Shown one piece after another: positions 1 to 8,389 of a stretch of DNA of 33,061 bases. Source of the stretch: CAZTDU01 sp050248795 (GTDB lineage: Bacteria; Pseudomonadota; Gammaproteobacteria; Burkholderiales; SG8-39). The stretch's first letter is position 1, and every line of letters begins with the position of its first letter. The position numbers and the translations under genes were made by a program. The notes under the pieces were generated by a model, which was given only the letters and a program-made list of their open reading frames with translations, had not been told where the DNA came from and searched no databases. The DNA lies in assembly GCA_050248795.1 (NCBI GenBank), contig JBFWRS010000036.1:1-33061 (forward strand), given 5' to 3'.

Positions 1-607
1 TGACCAGCCCGAGCGGATCGACGCGGCCCAGCGTGAAGCCGGCGAGCGACAGGCGGCCGCGACGCCGCGGCAGCAGCGTGAGCTTCAGCGATTCGCTGCG
101 TCCCGGCGGCAGCGGCGGCAGCGGCACCTCGGCCGGCGCTTCCGGCAGTTGGCGCTCGATGTACCAGCGCCAGCGGAAGTAACCCGCCTTGCGGTCGAAC
201 CAGTTGCGGCGTTCTTCGCCGGGCTCGCGCGTCGCCAGCCATTCGCGGTAGCCGGGCCGCGGGTCGGCTAGGCGTTCTACCAGCGTCGCGCCGGCGACCG
301 GCCTCGCGCCGGTGTTGACGACATCCACGCGGTAGGAAAAAGGCTCGCCCGCGGTGACGTACTGCGGCAGCTCGCGCGAGACGCGCACGCGCGCGCGGAA
401 CGCCAGGCTCGCCAGCCACGCCACAAGCAGCAGGCAGGCGAGGAACGCAAACGCTCGGTACGTCACAGTCTGGTGGGTATCGACGCCCGCCACCGCCGCG
501 GTGCCCCCGGCGGCCAGCGCCACCCAGCCGGCGGGCGTCAGCCGCTCGCGCGCCCAGCGGTCGACGGCACTGACGAGCCGGATCGACGCGAACACGAGTC
601 GTCTCAC
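1..607 (-). CDS. DUF58 domain protein, N-terminal part (cut by window edge)
   Basis: The minus-strand frame opens with GTG at 607 and runs off the left edge, so the C-terminal half is missing. About 202 residues are visible. They begin VRRLVFASIRLV, have one or two hydrophobic segments (roughly residues 29-42 and 53-70), then an extracytoplasmic-type domain rich in Pro and Arg, and end in a DPLGL motif typical of DUF58 proteins just before their core domain. The GTG overlaps the TGA of the upstream MoxR gene by four bases (GTGA), which implies translational coupling. MoxR-DUF58 pairs are a conserved arrangement, often with transglutaminase or VWA genes downstream; the MoxR ATPase is thought to act as a chaperone for the partner complex. 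The exact role here is unknown. Confidence 0.82.
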   Translation of the reverse strand, partial: MRRLVFASIRLVSAVDRWARERLTPAGWVALAAGGTAAVAGVDTHQTVTYRAFAFLACLLLVAWLASLAFRARVRVSRELPQYVTAGEPFSYRVDVVNTGARPVAGATLVERLADPRPGYREWLATREPGEERRNWFDRKAGYFRWRWYIERQLPEAPAEVPLPPLPPGRSESLKLTLLPRRRGRLSLAGFTLGRVDPLGLV

Positions 608-1557
608 GAGGGTACTTTTACGTCCTTCAGCAGTTCGCCGACCAATCCCGCCGCGGTGATGCCGGAGAACTTCGCCTGCGGATCGAGCACCAGGCGGTGC
701 GCGATCACCGGCACCGCGAGCTCCTGCACGTGCGCGGGCTTGACGAAGTCGTCGCCGTCGAACAGCGCCAGGGCCTTGGCGGTGTGCGTCAGCGCGATCG
801 ATGCGCGCGGCCCGCAGCCCAGCGCCACCTGCGGCAGCGAGCGCGTGCGGCGCACCAGCTCGACGATATAGTGCTTCAGCTCCTCGGCGATGCGCACGCG
901 CCGTACGCGTGCTTTCAGCGCGTTCATTTCCTCGCGCGAGGCCACCGGCCTTGCCGCGGCCAGCGGGTGGCCGAGCTCCTGCGCGCTCAGCACCTCGACC
1001 TCGGTGTCGGCGTCGACATAGCCCAGCGACATGCACAGCGCGAAGCGGTCCATCTGCGCCTCCGGCAGCGGATAGGTGCCGCGGAACTCGACCGGGTTCT
1101 GCGTCGCGATGACGAAAAAGAGCTCATCCATCGCGTGTGTGCGGCCCTCGACCGTCACCTGCGCCTCGGCCATCACCTCCAGCAGCGCCGACTGCGTGCG
1201 CGGCGAGGCGCGGTTCACCTCGTCGGCAAGCAGGATCGACGTGAACACCGGCCCTGGACGGAAGTCGAACTCCTGCGTCTTCTGGCTGAACACCGACACG
1301 CCGAGGATGTCCGAGGGCAGCAGGTCCGGCGTGAACTGCACGCGCGAGAACCTGACGCCGAGCGACGCGGCGAGCGCCTTGGCGAGCGTGGTCTTGCCGG
1401 TACCGGGGTAGTCCTCGATCAGCACGTGGCCGCCCGAGGCGAAGGCGGCGAGCAGCTTTCGCACCGAGGCATGCTGGCCCCGCATCACGGCTTCGATGTT
1501 GCCGGCGATCCTGGCGAAGAGATCGCGGGCTTGCGGCGCGGTGAGGGATGCGTCCAT
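604..1557 (-). CDS. MoxR family AAA+ ATPase
   Basis: This 317-residue protein is full length for the MoxR family (AAA_3 core plus C-terminal lid). Walker A is PGTGKTT at residues 51-57, Walker B ends in LLADE with the acidic pair at 112-113, and sensor 1 is ATQNP at 151-155. An arginine-containing PLPEAQMDRF follows. MoxR ATPases are chaperone-like and help mature or insert cofactors or metals into partner proteins, usually ones with VWA or DUF58 domains encoded beside them, as here. The stop overlaps the DUF58 start, and the gene lies 21 bases downstream of cofD on the same strand, so all three are probably co-transcribed. The Shine-Dalgarno sequence is weak. Confidence 0.93.
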   Translation of the reverse strand: MDASLTAPQARDLFARIAGNIEAVMRGQHASVRKLLAAFASGGHVLIEDYPGTGKTTLAKALAASLGVRFSRVQFTPDLLPSDILGVSVFSQKTQEFDFRPGPVFTSILLADEVNRASPRTQSALLEVMAEAQVTVEGRTHAMDELFFVIATQNPVEFRGTYPLPEAQMDRFALCMSLGYVDADTEVEVLSAQELGHPLAAARPVASREEMNALKARVRRVRIAEELKHYIVELVRRTRSLPQVALGCGPRASIALTHTAKALALFDGDDFVKPAHVQELAVPVIAHRLVLDPQAKFSGITAAGLVGELLKDVKVPS

Positions 1558-1578
1558 GCCGCTCGCCCCCGGGGCGGC

Positions 1579-2547
1579 TCAGGCTTCCTGTTCGGCGGCC
1601 TTGCGGCTGCGGATCGCGGCGGCGAAATCGAGGACGCTGCGCGCCAGGTTCACGCGGTCTTCCGGCGTCTTCATGATCGTCTGCGCCAGCATTACCTGGA
1701 TGCCCGATGCGGTGATGCCGTCGGCGAACTTCTCGTCCTCGACGTCCATGACGAAGCCGTCGATGAGCTGCAGGTACTCGAGCGCGACCGCGCGCGCGCT
1801 TACCTCATGGCCGAGTTCGCTCATGATCTTGCCCGCCGAACCCTTCAGCGCCTTGCCGCCGACGATAGGCGTCACGGCGACGATCGGTGCGCCGCGCTTC
1901 TTCAGCATCTCCTGCATGCCGTTCACGGCGAGTATCGGCCGGATCACGTGGTACGGATTCGCCGGACAGAACACGATTGCCTCGAGGTCCTCGGCGTGGA
2001 GTGCATCCATCACCTCGTCAGGAATGCGGGCGTCCTCGGCACCGGCGTACTGGAAGCCCTGTACCACGGGCTCGCACGCGAGTTGCATGAAGTAGTCCTG
2101 GAAGGTGACGATGCCCTCGACCGTCTGCACCAGCGTGTGCACCGGGTCGTCGCTCATCGGCATCACGCGCGCCTCGATGCCCAGGTGCCTGCAGAAATCC
2201 AGCGCGATCTCGGTCGGGCGCTTGTCGTTGCGCAGGCCGTCGGCGCGCAGCAGCGCGAGCGCGGCGGCCTTGTCGCCGATCGGCATGCGGTCGAGCCCGC
2301 CAAGCGCCTTCAGCATCGAGTACATGTTCTGCGTCTCGCCCAGCGCCTCCCAGCCTGCGGCCGGATTGGCGATGCCGGCAAGCCAGTACAGCGCGCCGTC
2401 CAGGTCGGGCGAGAACGCCAGCCCGAGCTGCTCGAAATCATCTCCGGTGTTGGCGATTACCGCGAGGTCCTTCCCGCGCAGCTGGTACAGCCCTTCGGCG
2501 AGCTTTGCGCCGCCTACCTGCCCCGAGAGTGCAACGACGGTTCCCAT
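1579..2547 (-). CDS. cofD: 2-phospho-L-lactate transferase CofD/FbiA (coenzyme F420 biosynthesis)
   Basis: From ATG 2547 the product is 322 residues, the usual CofD length. A longer frame exists, but MGTVVALSGQVGGAKL is the typical N-terminus, with the glycine-rich nucleotide loop at residues 8-14. NTGDDFE (33-39) and SPDLD (46-50) match the metal and substrate-binding signature, followed by the family-typical AGIANP and GET segments. CofD joins a phospholactyl, phosphoenolpyruvyl or phosphoglyceryl guanylate donor to Fo to make F420-0. Conservation of the TGDD and SPDLD motifs favours CofD over the related YvcK gluconeogenesis factor. No CofC, CofE or CofG/H gene is visible here. The gene sits between fadH (61 bases upstream) and moxR (21 bases downstream). 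F420 biosynthesis is patchy in Proteobacteria, which makes this entry notable. Confidence 0.9.
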   Translation of the reverse strand: MGTVVALSGQVGGAKLAEGLYQLRGKDLAVIANTGDDFEQLGLAFSPDLDGALYWLAGIANPAAGWEALGETQNMYSMLKALGGLDRMPIGDKAAALALLRADGLRNDKRPTEIALDFCRHLGIEARVMPMSDDPVHTLVQTVEGIVTFQDYFMQLACEPVVQGFQYAGAEDARIPDEVMDALHAEDLEAIVFCPANPYHVIRPILAVNGMQEMLKKRGAPIVAVTPIVGGKALKGSAGKIMSELGHEVSARAVALEYLQLIDGFVMDVEDEKFADGITASGIQVMLAQTIMKTPEDRVNLARSVLDFAAAIRSRKAAEQEA

Positions 2548-2608
2548 GCAGGGGATTCTAAACGCAAAGCAACGGTCACCGCCGCGACAGTGACCCGGGA
2601 GCGCGCGC

Positions 2609-4627
2609 TCAGAGCGCTGCGGCGAGCCGCGCGCCTTCGAGCATGGCGCGCTTGGCGTCCAGTTCGCTTGCCAGGCTGGCACCGCCGATCAGGTGCGGCC
2701 CACGACCGCTCGCGGCGAGCGCATCGGCGAGCGCGCGCCTGGGCTCCTGCCCGGTGCACAGGATCACGGTGTCGGCCGGAATCACGCTGTCCTTGCCATC
2801 CACGGTGACGTGCACGCCGGCGGCGTCGATGCGGCGGTAGGCCACGCCCTTCAACATCGCCACCCGGTTTCGCGCGAGCTCAATGCGGTGAACCCAGCCG
2901 GTGGTCTTGCCGAGCGTGGCGCCGAACGGCGTCGCCGAGCGCTTCAGCATGGTGATGCGGTGCCTGGGCTGTGGCGGCGCGGCGTCAGTGGCGAGGCCGC
3001 CCGCGTTCGCCACGCGCATGTCCACGCCCCAGTGCGCCGCGAACGCCTGCGCCTCCAGCGGCGCGTGGCTGCCGGCTTCGAGCAGGTAGAGCGCGACATC
3101 GAAGCCGATGCCGCCTGCACCGAGGATCACAGCCCTGTCGCCCACCTGCACGCGCCCGGCGAGCACATCCACGTAGCCGGCGACATGCGGCGAATCGACG
3201 CCGGGAATCTCCGGCCGGCGCGGTTCGATGCCGGTGGCGATGACGACCTCGTCGAAGCCCGTGAGCATCGCCGCGTCGGCGGCCGTGCCCAGGCGCAGCT
3301 TCACGCCGGCGCGCGACAGGCGTTCGGCGTAATAGGCGATGCTCTCGGCGAATTCCTGCTTTCCCGGGATCTTCTTCGCCAGGTTGAATTGTCCGCCGAG
3401 TTCCGCCGCCGCCTCGAACAGCGTGACCTCATGGCCACGCTCCGCGGCCACCGCAGCGCACGACAGTCCTGCGGGACCGCCGCCGACGACGGCGACCCTC
3501 TTGCGCGTCGCCGCGGCGGCGAATACCAGCTCGGTCTCGCGTCCGGCGCGCGGGTTGACCAGGCAGTTCGCCGATTCGCCGGTAAAGAGGTGATCGAGGC
3601 ACGCCTGGTTGCAGGCGATGCAGATGTTGATGCCGGCGCGGTCGCCGGCGCGCGCCTTCGCGGCGAAGGATTCATCCGCCAGCAGCGCGCGCGCGAGCGA
3701 CACCATGTCGGCGTCGCCGCGGGCGATGATGCCTTCGGCGACCTCGGGTGCGTTGATGCGATTGGAGGCGATCACCGGAATCCCCACCGCGTCCTTCAGG
3801 CGGCGCGAAGCCCAGGCGAAGCCGCCGCGCGGCACCGCCTGCGAAATCGTCGGGATGCGCGCCTCGTGCCAGCCGATGCCGGTATTGAGGAAGTCCGCGC
3901 CCGCGGCCTCGATCGCGCGCGCGACGGCGACGATCTCGTCTCCCGCGAGGCCGCCCTCGACCAGGTCCAGCGCCGAGCAGCGATACAGGATGAGGAAGTC
4001 CGCGCCAGCCGCGGCGCGCACCGCCTTCACCGTTTCCACCGCGAAGCGCATGCGGTTCTCGAGCGAGCCGCCCCATTCGTCCGTGCGCTGGTTGGTGCGC
4101 GGCGCGAGGAACTGCGTGATGAGGTATCCCTCCGATCCCATCACCTCGACGCCGTCGTACCCCGCTTCGCGCGCGAGCGCCGCGGCACGGGCGAAGTCGG
4201 CGATGGTCTGCAGGACTTCCGCGTCGGAAAGTTCGCGCGGCATGAACGGCGTGATGGGCGACTTCAAGGGCGAGGGCGCGACGCTCAGCTTGTGCGTGCC
4301 GTAGCGCCCGGCGTGCAGCAGCTGCAGCAGGATCCTGCCGCCGGCGTCATGCACTGCGCGCGGCACGACGCGGTGCCGGTCGCGGTCCGCCGCGCACGCC
4401 ATTTCGGCCGGATGGCCGTACAGGTTGCCGGCGGCGTTCGGCGCGAAGCCGCCGGTGACGACCAGCGGCGTGCCGCCCCGCGCGCGCTCGGCGTAGAACG
4501 CGGCGAGCCGCTCCATGCCGCCGGGCCGCGATTCCAGCCCGGTGTGCATCGAGCCCATGATGATGCGGTTCGGGAGCGTGACCTGGCCGACGCGGATCGG
4601 CGCGAACAACTGCGGATATGCGTTCAT
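2609..4627 (-). CDS. fadH: NADPH-dependent 2,4-dienoyl-CoA reductase, FadH type
   Basis: The 672 residues match E. coli FadH in length and order of domains: an N-terminal FMN-binding old-yellow-enzyme TIM barrel, a 4Fe-4S site, then FAD and NADPH Rossmann domains. The start MNAYPQLFAP..GSMHTGLE closely resembles FadH. The proposed acid-base pair is present as Tyr168 (GSEGY) and His254 (GWHEARIP). The cluster cysteines are C336, C339, C343 and C355. The dinucleotide-binding loop GGGPAG is at about 382-387. The enzyme reduces 2,4-dienoyl-CoA to 3-enoyl-CoA in beta-oxidation of unsaturated fatty acids. It begins nine bases after the EamA stop and so likely shares a transcript with it. A related trimethylamine dehydrogenase-type role is less likely given the FadH-specific residues. 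Confidence 0.9.
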   Translation of the reverse strand: MNAYPQLFAPIRVGQVTLPNRIIMGSMHTGLESRPGGMERLAAFYAERARGGTPLVVTGGFAPNAAGNLYGHPAEMACAADRDRHRVVPRAVHDAGGRILLQLLHAGRYGTHKLSVAPSPLKSPITPFMPRELSDAEVLQTIADFARAAALAREAGYDGVEVMGSEGYLITQFLAPRTNQRTDEWGGSLENRMRFAVETVKAVRAAAGADFLILYRCSALDLVEGGLAGDEIVAVARAIEAAGADFLNTGIGWHEARIPTISQAVPRGGFAWASRRLKDAVGIPVIASNRINAPEVAEGIIARGDADMVSLARALLADESFAAKARAGDRAGINICIACNQACLDHLFTGESANCLVNPRAGRETELVFAAAATRKRVAVVGGGPAGLSCAAVAAERGHEVTLFEAAAELGGQFNLAKKIPGKQEFAESIAYYAERLSRAGVKLRLGTAADAAMLTGFDEVVIATGIEPRRPEIPGVDSPHVAGYVDVLAGRVQVGDRAVILGAGGIGFDVALYLLEAGSHAPLEAQAFAAHWGVDMRVANAGGLATDAAPPQPRHRITMLKRSATPFGATLGKTTGWVHRIELARNRVAMLKGVAYRRIDAAGVHVTVDGKDSVIPADTVILCTGQEPRRALADALAASGRGPHLIGGASLASELDAKRAMLEGARLAAAL

Positions 4628-4636
4628 CGATCCATT

Positions 4637-5491
4637 CTAGCCGCGCGTGACCAGCACCACGCCGGCGAGGATCATTGCGCCGCCCGCGGCCATGCTCGCG
4701 GTGAGCGTTTCGCCCAGGAACAGCGAACCCCACAGGATGCCGAATACCGGCACCAGGTAGGTCACCGTCAGCGCACGCGTCGCGCCGACGTCTGCGAGCA
4801 GCCGGAAATACAGCAGATACGCAACCGCGCCACACAGCAGCGCCAGCACTGCGGCGTTTGCGACGACAAACGTCGAGGGCAGCGCGCTCGGCACGGTGAA
4901 CGGCACCAGCGGCGCGAGCACCAGCGCGGCGGCGATCTGGCTTCCCACCGCGATGCCGCGCGAGGGCGTGCCTGCGGCGTAGCGCTTGACGATGATGCCG
5001 GTGAGCCCGTAACAGAGGCAGGCCGCGAGCCCGGCGGCGACCGCCCAGCCGAACAGCGGCGAGACCTCGCCCAGCCCGGGGCGCGATACCAGCGCCACGC
5101 CGGCCAGGCCGCAGGCCAGGCCCAGCATGCGGCGGCGTGACAGGCGCTCGCCCAGCCACAGCGCGCCGAACGCCGCGCCGAAGATCGGCGCACTCGCATT
5201 CAGGATCGACAATAGCGACGCCGGCAGGTGCAGCGCGCCGAATGCCAGCAGCACGAAGGGCAGCGCAGAGTTGTTGACACCGATCACCAGGTAGGGCTTC
5301 CAGTGCCGCCGCCATTGCGGGTCGAATCCTGTGAGCCGGAACCACAGCGCCAGCGCCAAGCCTGCGAACAGCACGCGGGTTTCGGCGGTCAGCACCGGCC
5401 CGAGCTCGGGCACCACGATGCGCTGGAACATGAACGAGGCGCCCCAGATCGCGCCGAGCGCCACCAGGCGCGCGTAGTCGGCCGCCGTCAT
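4637..5491 (-). CDS. EamA/DMT family inner-membrane exporter
   Basis: The 284-residue protein starts at ATG 5491 (MTAADYARLVALGAIWGASF); a longer in-frame extension runs antisense-like through the upstream gene and is rejected. It has two EamA repeats with about ten transmembrane helices. WGASFMFQRI near the N-terminus and GILWGSLFLGE near residue 255 are the usual repeat motifs. The family exports metabolites such as amino acids or drugs; the substrate cannot be told from sequence. The gene starts 13 bases after the Ada-like gene stops and ends nine bases before fadH starts, so it belongs to the same minus-strand run. Confidence 0.88.
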   Translation of the reverse strand: MTAADYARLVALGAIWGASFMFQRIVVPELGPVLTAETRVLFAGLALALWFRLTGFDPQWRRHWKPYLVIGVNNSALPFVLLAFGALHLPASLLSILNASAPIFGAAFGALWLGERLSRRRMLGLACGLAGVALVSRPGLGEVSPLFGWAVAAGLAACLCYGLTGIIVKRYAAGTPSRGIAVGSQIAAALVLAPLVPFTVPSALPSTFVVANAAVLALLCGAVAYLLYFRLLADVGATRALTVTYLVPVFGILWGSLFLGETLTASMAAGGAMILAGVVLVTRG

Positions 5492-5504
5492 GCGCCGCGC
5501 ACGC

Positions 5505-6338
5505 TCAGGGGCGTGCCTGTCGCCTGGCCCGCTTCTCCATCGCCAGCAGCTGTTCTTTCCGCTCCAGGCCCCAGGCGTAGCCGCCGAGGCTGCCATCGGC
5601 GCGCAGCGCGCGATGACAGGGGATGAGCAGCGCCGCCGGATTTGCGCCGCAGGCGCTGCCGACCGCGCGCACCGCGCGTGGCTTGCCGATGGCGCGCGCG
5701 ATTTCGCCGTAGCTGCGCGTCCGACCGCGCGGGATGCGGCGCAACTCTTCCCAGACGCGGCGCTGGAACACCGTTCCCTGCACGTCGAGCGGCACCGTCG
5801 CGATTGACGTGTCGCCGGCGAGGTACGCGCGCACTGCCGCGAACGCGGCGGCGAGCTCGCGAGGCGCGTGCTGCAGCCGCGCCTGCGGGTACTCGGCGGC
5901 AAGCGCGCGTTCGAGCGCGGATGCGTCGTCGCCCAGCTTCACCGCGCAGACGCCGCGCGCGGTGGCGGCGAGCAGGATGTGCCCGATCGGGAACCTGCGC
6001 ACCGCGTAGGCGATGTCCAGGCCGCGCCCGCCGGCACGATAGTCCCGCGCGCGCATGCCGAGCCGCGCCGAAGCCTTTTCGTAGAACCGCGACACCGAGC
6101 CGTAGCCGGCTGCGAACACCGCGTCGGTGACGCCGCTGCCGCGCGCAAGCAGCCGCTTGGCCGCCTCAAGGCGGCGCTCGCGCTGGTAGGCGCCGGGCGA
6201 CAGGCCGAGCGCACGCTTGAACTCGCGTTGCAGGTGGAATGGGCTGGAGTCGACGGCACGCGCCAGCTCCGCGAGCGTGACGCGTTCCGGGTTGCGCGAG
6301 TCCAGGTAGGCGCGGGCCTTGTGTACGAGGGGTTGCAT
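5505..6338 (-). CDS. Ada-like AraC-type regulator fused to methylated-DNA-cysteine methyltransferase
   Basis: From ATG 6338 the product is 277 residues; twelve more residues are possible upstream but are unlike the family. Residues 1-100 form an AraC-type double helix-turn-helix (LAELARAVDSSPFHLQREFK, then VFAAGYGSVSRFYEK). Residues 105-270 form an Ogt/MGMT domain with the acceptor Cys241 in IPCHR and the usual YGEIA and GG(Y)AWG segments. It removes O6-alkyl groups from guanine. The Ada N-terminal zinc domain, whose cysteine senses methyl phosphotriesters, is absent. So the classical methylation switch for DNA binding cannot operate in the same way. It is the first gene of the leftward run. 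Confidence 0.9.
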   Translation of the reverse strand: MQPLVHKARAYLDSRNPERVTLAELARAVDSSPFHLQREFKRALGLSPGAYQRERRLEAAKRLLARGSGVTDAVFAAGYGSVSRFYEKASARLGMRARDYRAGGRGLDIAYAVRRFPIGHILLAATARGVCAVKLGDDASALERALAAEYPQARLQHAPRELAAAFAAVRAYLAGDTSIATVPLDVQGTVFQRRVWEELRRIPRGRTRSYGEIARAIGKPRAVRAVGSACGANPAALLIPCHRALRADGSLGGYAWGLERKEQLLAMEKRARRQARP

Positions 6339-6352
6339 GGCCGCACTGTAGC

Positions 6353-6368
6353 GGCGGCGCGCGCCGCC
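6353..6368. repeat. Perfect G+C-only palindrome in the leader of the Ada-like gene
   Basis: GGCGGCGC is followed directly by its reverse complement GCGCCGCC, 15 bases upstream of the ATG at 6338. It could form a strong cruciform or mRNA stem close to the start of the Ada-like gene, or it may be simple G+C-rich sequence. No function can be assigned. Confidence 0.3.
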
Positions 6369-6381
6369 CGCCATCCGGTTC

Positions 6382-6410
6382 TTGCGGTACCCGCCAGCGC
6401 CCTTTAGAGT
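6382..6410 (+). promoter_or_regulatory. Candidate sigma-70 promoter for the TauE/SafE gene
   Basis: TTGCGG at 6382-6387 and TAGAGT at 6405-6410 are separated by 17 bases. This predicts transcription from about 6417 and a leader that includes the AAGGAA ribosome site at 6451-6456. The -35 match is weak (3 of 6) and the -10 is moderate (4 of 6). Confidence 0.35.
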
Positions 6411-6484
6411 GCACTGCGCCGGCCGGGACCGTCGCCGCCTCGCGCAAAGAAAGGAACACGATTCCGCCTCCCGAGAACCTGATC

Positions 6485-7186
6485 GTGCCGGCGCTGGTCG
6501 CCATGATCGCCGGCCTGGTGCGCGGCATCACCGGCTTTGGCGGCGCGATGGTCATGGCGCCGCCCCTGGTGCTGCTGTTGGGGCCGAAGTTTGCGGTGCC
6601 GATCGTGATGCTGCTCGAGTCGATCGCGGCCGCGCCGCAGCTGGTGCAGACGCGCAGGCTGGTGCGCTGGCGCGTGGTCGGTCCGATCCTCGCCGCGAGC
6701 TTCGTCACCATTCCCATCGGCGGCTACCTGCTGCTTACCGCCGACCCGCTGAGCTTGCGCCGCGCCACCGCGCTGATCGTCATCGTGTTCTCGCTGCTGC
6801 TGCTGCGCGGCTGGCGCTACTCGGGCGCCCACAGGACATCCACCGGCCTTGCGCTCGGCGGGCTGTCGGGCGCGCTGCTGGGCGCGACCAGCATCGGCGG
6901 CCCGCCGGTGATCCTCTACCTGCTCGCCGGCCCCGACCGCGTGGAGGTCACGCGCGCGAACCTGTCGCTGTTCGTCGGCGTGGTCTCTGCCGCCGGCGCC
7001 CTGATGCTGTTCGCCGCAGGCGCGCTGGACGCCACCATCGTCTGGACCTGCGCCCTGCTCGCACCCGGCTACTACGGCGGCCTGGTGGCAGGCACGCGCC
7101 TGTTCAGCCGCTTCAACGATGATCGCTTCCGCCAGTTCACGCTGCTGCTGATGATCCTGGTTTCGGCTGGAATCCTGATCGCCTAG
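6485..7186 (+). CDS. TauE/SafE family membrane exporter
   Basis: The 233 residues given here start at GTG 6485 and form a TauE/SafE (COG0730) protein with about seven or eight hydrophobic helices. The family hallmark RGITGFGGAM is near the N-terminus and LGATSIGGPPVILYL is the second-repeat equivalent. Members export sulfite, sulfoacetate or other organic anions. The start is doubtful. GTG 6485 has no Shine-Dalgarno, whereas AAGGAA at 6451-6456 lies four bases before an in-frame ATT at 6461, which would add IPPENLIV, a stretch resembling the N-termini of relatives. The stop codon TAG overlaps the ribosome site of the next gene, which begins eight bases later, so the two are probably co-translated. 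Confidence 0.88.
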   Translation: MPALVAMIAGLVRGITGFGGAMVMAPPLVLLLGPKFAVPIVMLLESIAAAPQLVQTRRLVRWRVVGPILAASFVTIPIGGYLLLTADPLSLRRATALIVIVFSLLLLRGWRYSGAHRTSTGLALGGLSGALLGATSIGGPPVILYLLAGPDRVEVTRANLSLFVGVVSAAGALMLFAAGALDATIVWTCALLAPGYYGGLVAGTRLFSRFNDDRFRQFTLLLMILVSAGILIA

Positions 7187-7194
7187 GAGCCCTC

Positions 7195-8379
7195 ATGGGA
7201 GTGCAAGGAGTATCCGCAGGCAGCACCGGCTCGTGCATGCCGTTCCGGCTGCAAATCGCCGACGAGGTGCTGGACGACCTGCGCAAACGCCTGAGCAACG
7301 CGCGCTGGCCCGAGGAACCGCCCCTCGAGCCGTGGACCACCGGCACCAGCGTGGCGTACCTGCGCGGGCTGATGGACTACTGGCGCGATGGCTTCGACTG
7401 GCGGGCGCAGGAAGCGAAACTCAACGCCTTCGAGCAGTTCACGGTGCCGCTCGCCGGTATCGACCTGCACTACATCCATGCCCGGGGGCGCGGCCCGGAC
7501 CCGATGCCGCTGCTGCTCTTGCACGGCTGGCCGGGATCGGTATGGGAATTTCACCGGCTGATTCCGCTGCTGACAGATCCGGCCCGGTTCGGCGGCGATG
7601 CGGCGGACGCGTTTACGGTGGTCGCGCCTTCGCTGCCCGGATACACCCTGTCGTTCCGGCCGGGGCAGCCGCGCTTCAGCATCGAGGAGATCGCCGAGGT
7701 CTTCGCTGCGCTCATGGCGGACGTGCTGGGATACGAGCGCTTTGGCGCGCAAGGCGGGGACCTGGGCGCATTCGTGGCCTCGCGGCTTGGCTATCGCTAC
7801 CCGGAGCGGCTGACCGGTATCCACCTGAACCTGCTCGCGGTGCGCCGCGATCCGAGGCTGCTGGAGAACCCGAATCCGGAAGAGGCGCGCTTCCTCGAGC
7901 AGCTCAACGACTGGAACAAGGAGCGGACCGGCTACCAGTGGATACAGGGTACCCGGCCGACCACGCTGGCATTCGGCTTGACAGACTCTCCGGTCGGGCT
8001 GGCCGCGTGGATCGTGGAGAAGTTCCGCGCCTGGACCGACAACGACGGCAACCCGGAAAGCGCGGTCAGCCGCGACGACATGCTGGCCAACATCACGCTG
8101 TACTGGGCCACCGGCGCCATCGGCTCGTCGTTCTGGCCCTATTACGCCCGCATGCACGGGCCGTGGCCGATTCCCGAGGGCGCGACGGTGGACGTGCCGA
8201 TGGGCTACACCGAGTTCCCGAGGGAAATCCTCGCGCCGCCCAGATCGCTGGCGCAGAAGATGTACCGCGACATCCGTCGCTGGAGCGTGATGCCGCGCGG
8301 CGGTCACTTCGCCGCGCTCGAGCAGCCCGAGGCGCTGGCGCAGGAGATCCGCGCGTTCTTCCGGCCGCTGCGTTCCTAG
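7195..8379 (+). CDS. Epoxide hydrolase, alpha/beta-hydrolase with EHN domain
   Basis: The 394 residues comprise an N-terminal epoxide-hydrolase cap (EHN, about 15-125: FRLQIADEVLDDLRKRL..) and an alpha/beta-hydrolase core. The oxyanion motif HGWPGS is at 110-115, the nucleophile is Asp189 in QGGDLG, and the base is His371 in GGHFAALEQPE. Such enzymes open epoxides to diols by a covalent ester intermediate. ATG 7195 is chosen because AGGAG at 7185-7189 overlaps the preceding stop. An internal ATG at 7237 (MPFRLQ) fits the family N-terminus better and cannot be excluded. The gene ends tail to tail with the MetF-like gene, ten bases apart. The natural substrate is unknown. Confidence 0.9.
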   Translation: MGVQGVSAGSTGSCMPFRLQIADEVLDDLRKRLSNARWPEEPPLEPWTTGTSVAYLRGLMDYWRDGFDWRAQEAKLNAFEQFTVPLAGIDLHYIHARGRGPDPMPLLLLHGWPGSVWEFHRLIPLLTDPARFGGDAADAFTVVAPSLPGYTLSFRPGQPRFSIEEIAEVFAALMADVLGYERFGAQGGDLGAFVASRLGYRYPERLTGIHLNLLAVRRDPRLLENPNPEEARFLEQLNDWNKERTGYQWIQGTRPTTLAFGLTDSPVGLAAWIVEKFRAWTDNDGNPESAVSRDDMLANITLYWATGAIGSSFWPYYARMHGPWPIPEGATVDVPMGYTEFPREILAPPRSLAQKMYRDIRRWSVMPRGGHFAALEQPEALAQEIRAFFRPLRS

Positions 8380-8389
8380 GCGCGCGCGC

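Noticed and set aside
2693..5140. An 815-codon plus-strand frame opposite fadH and the EamA gene
   Set aside because: It crosses two well-supported genes on the other strand and has no motif.
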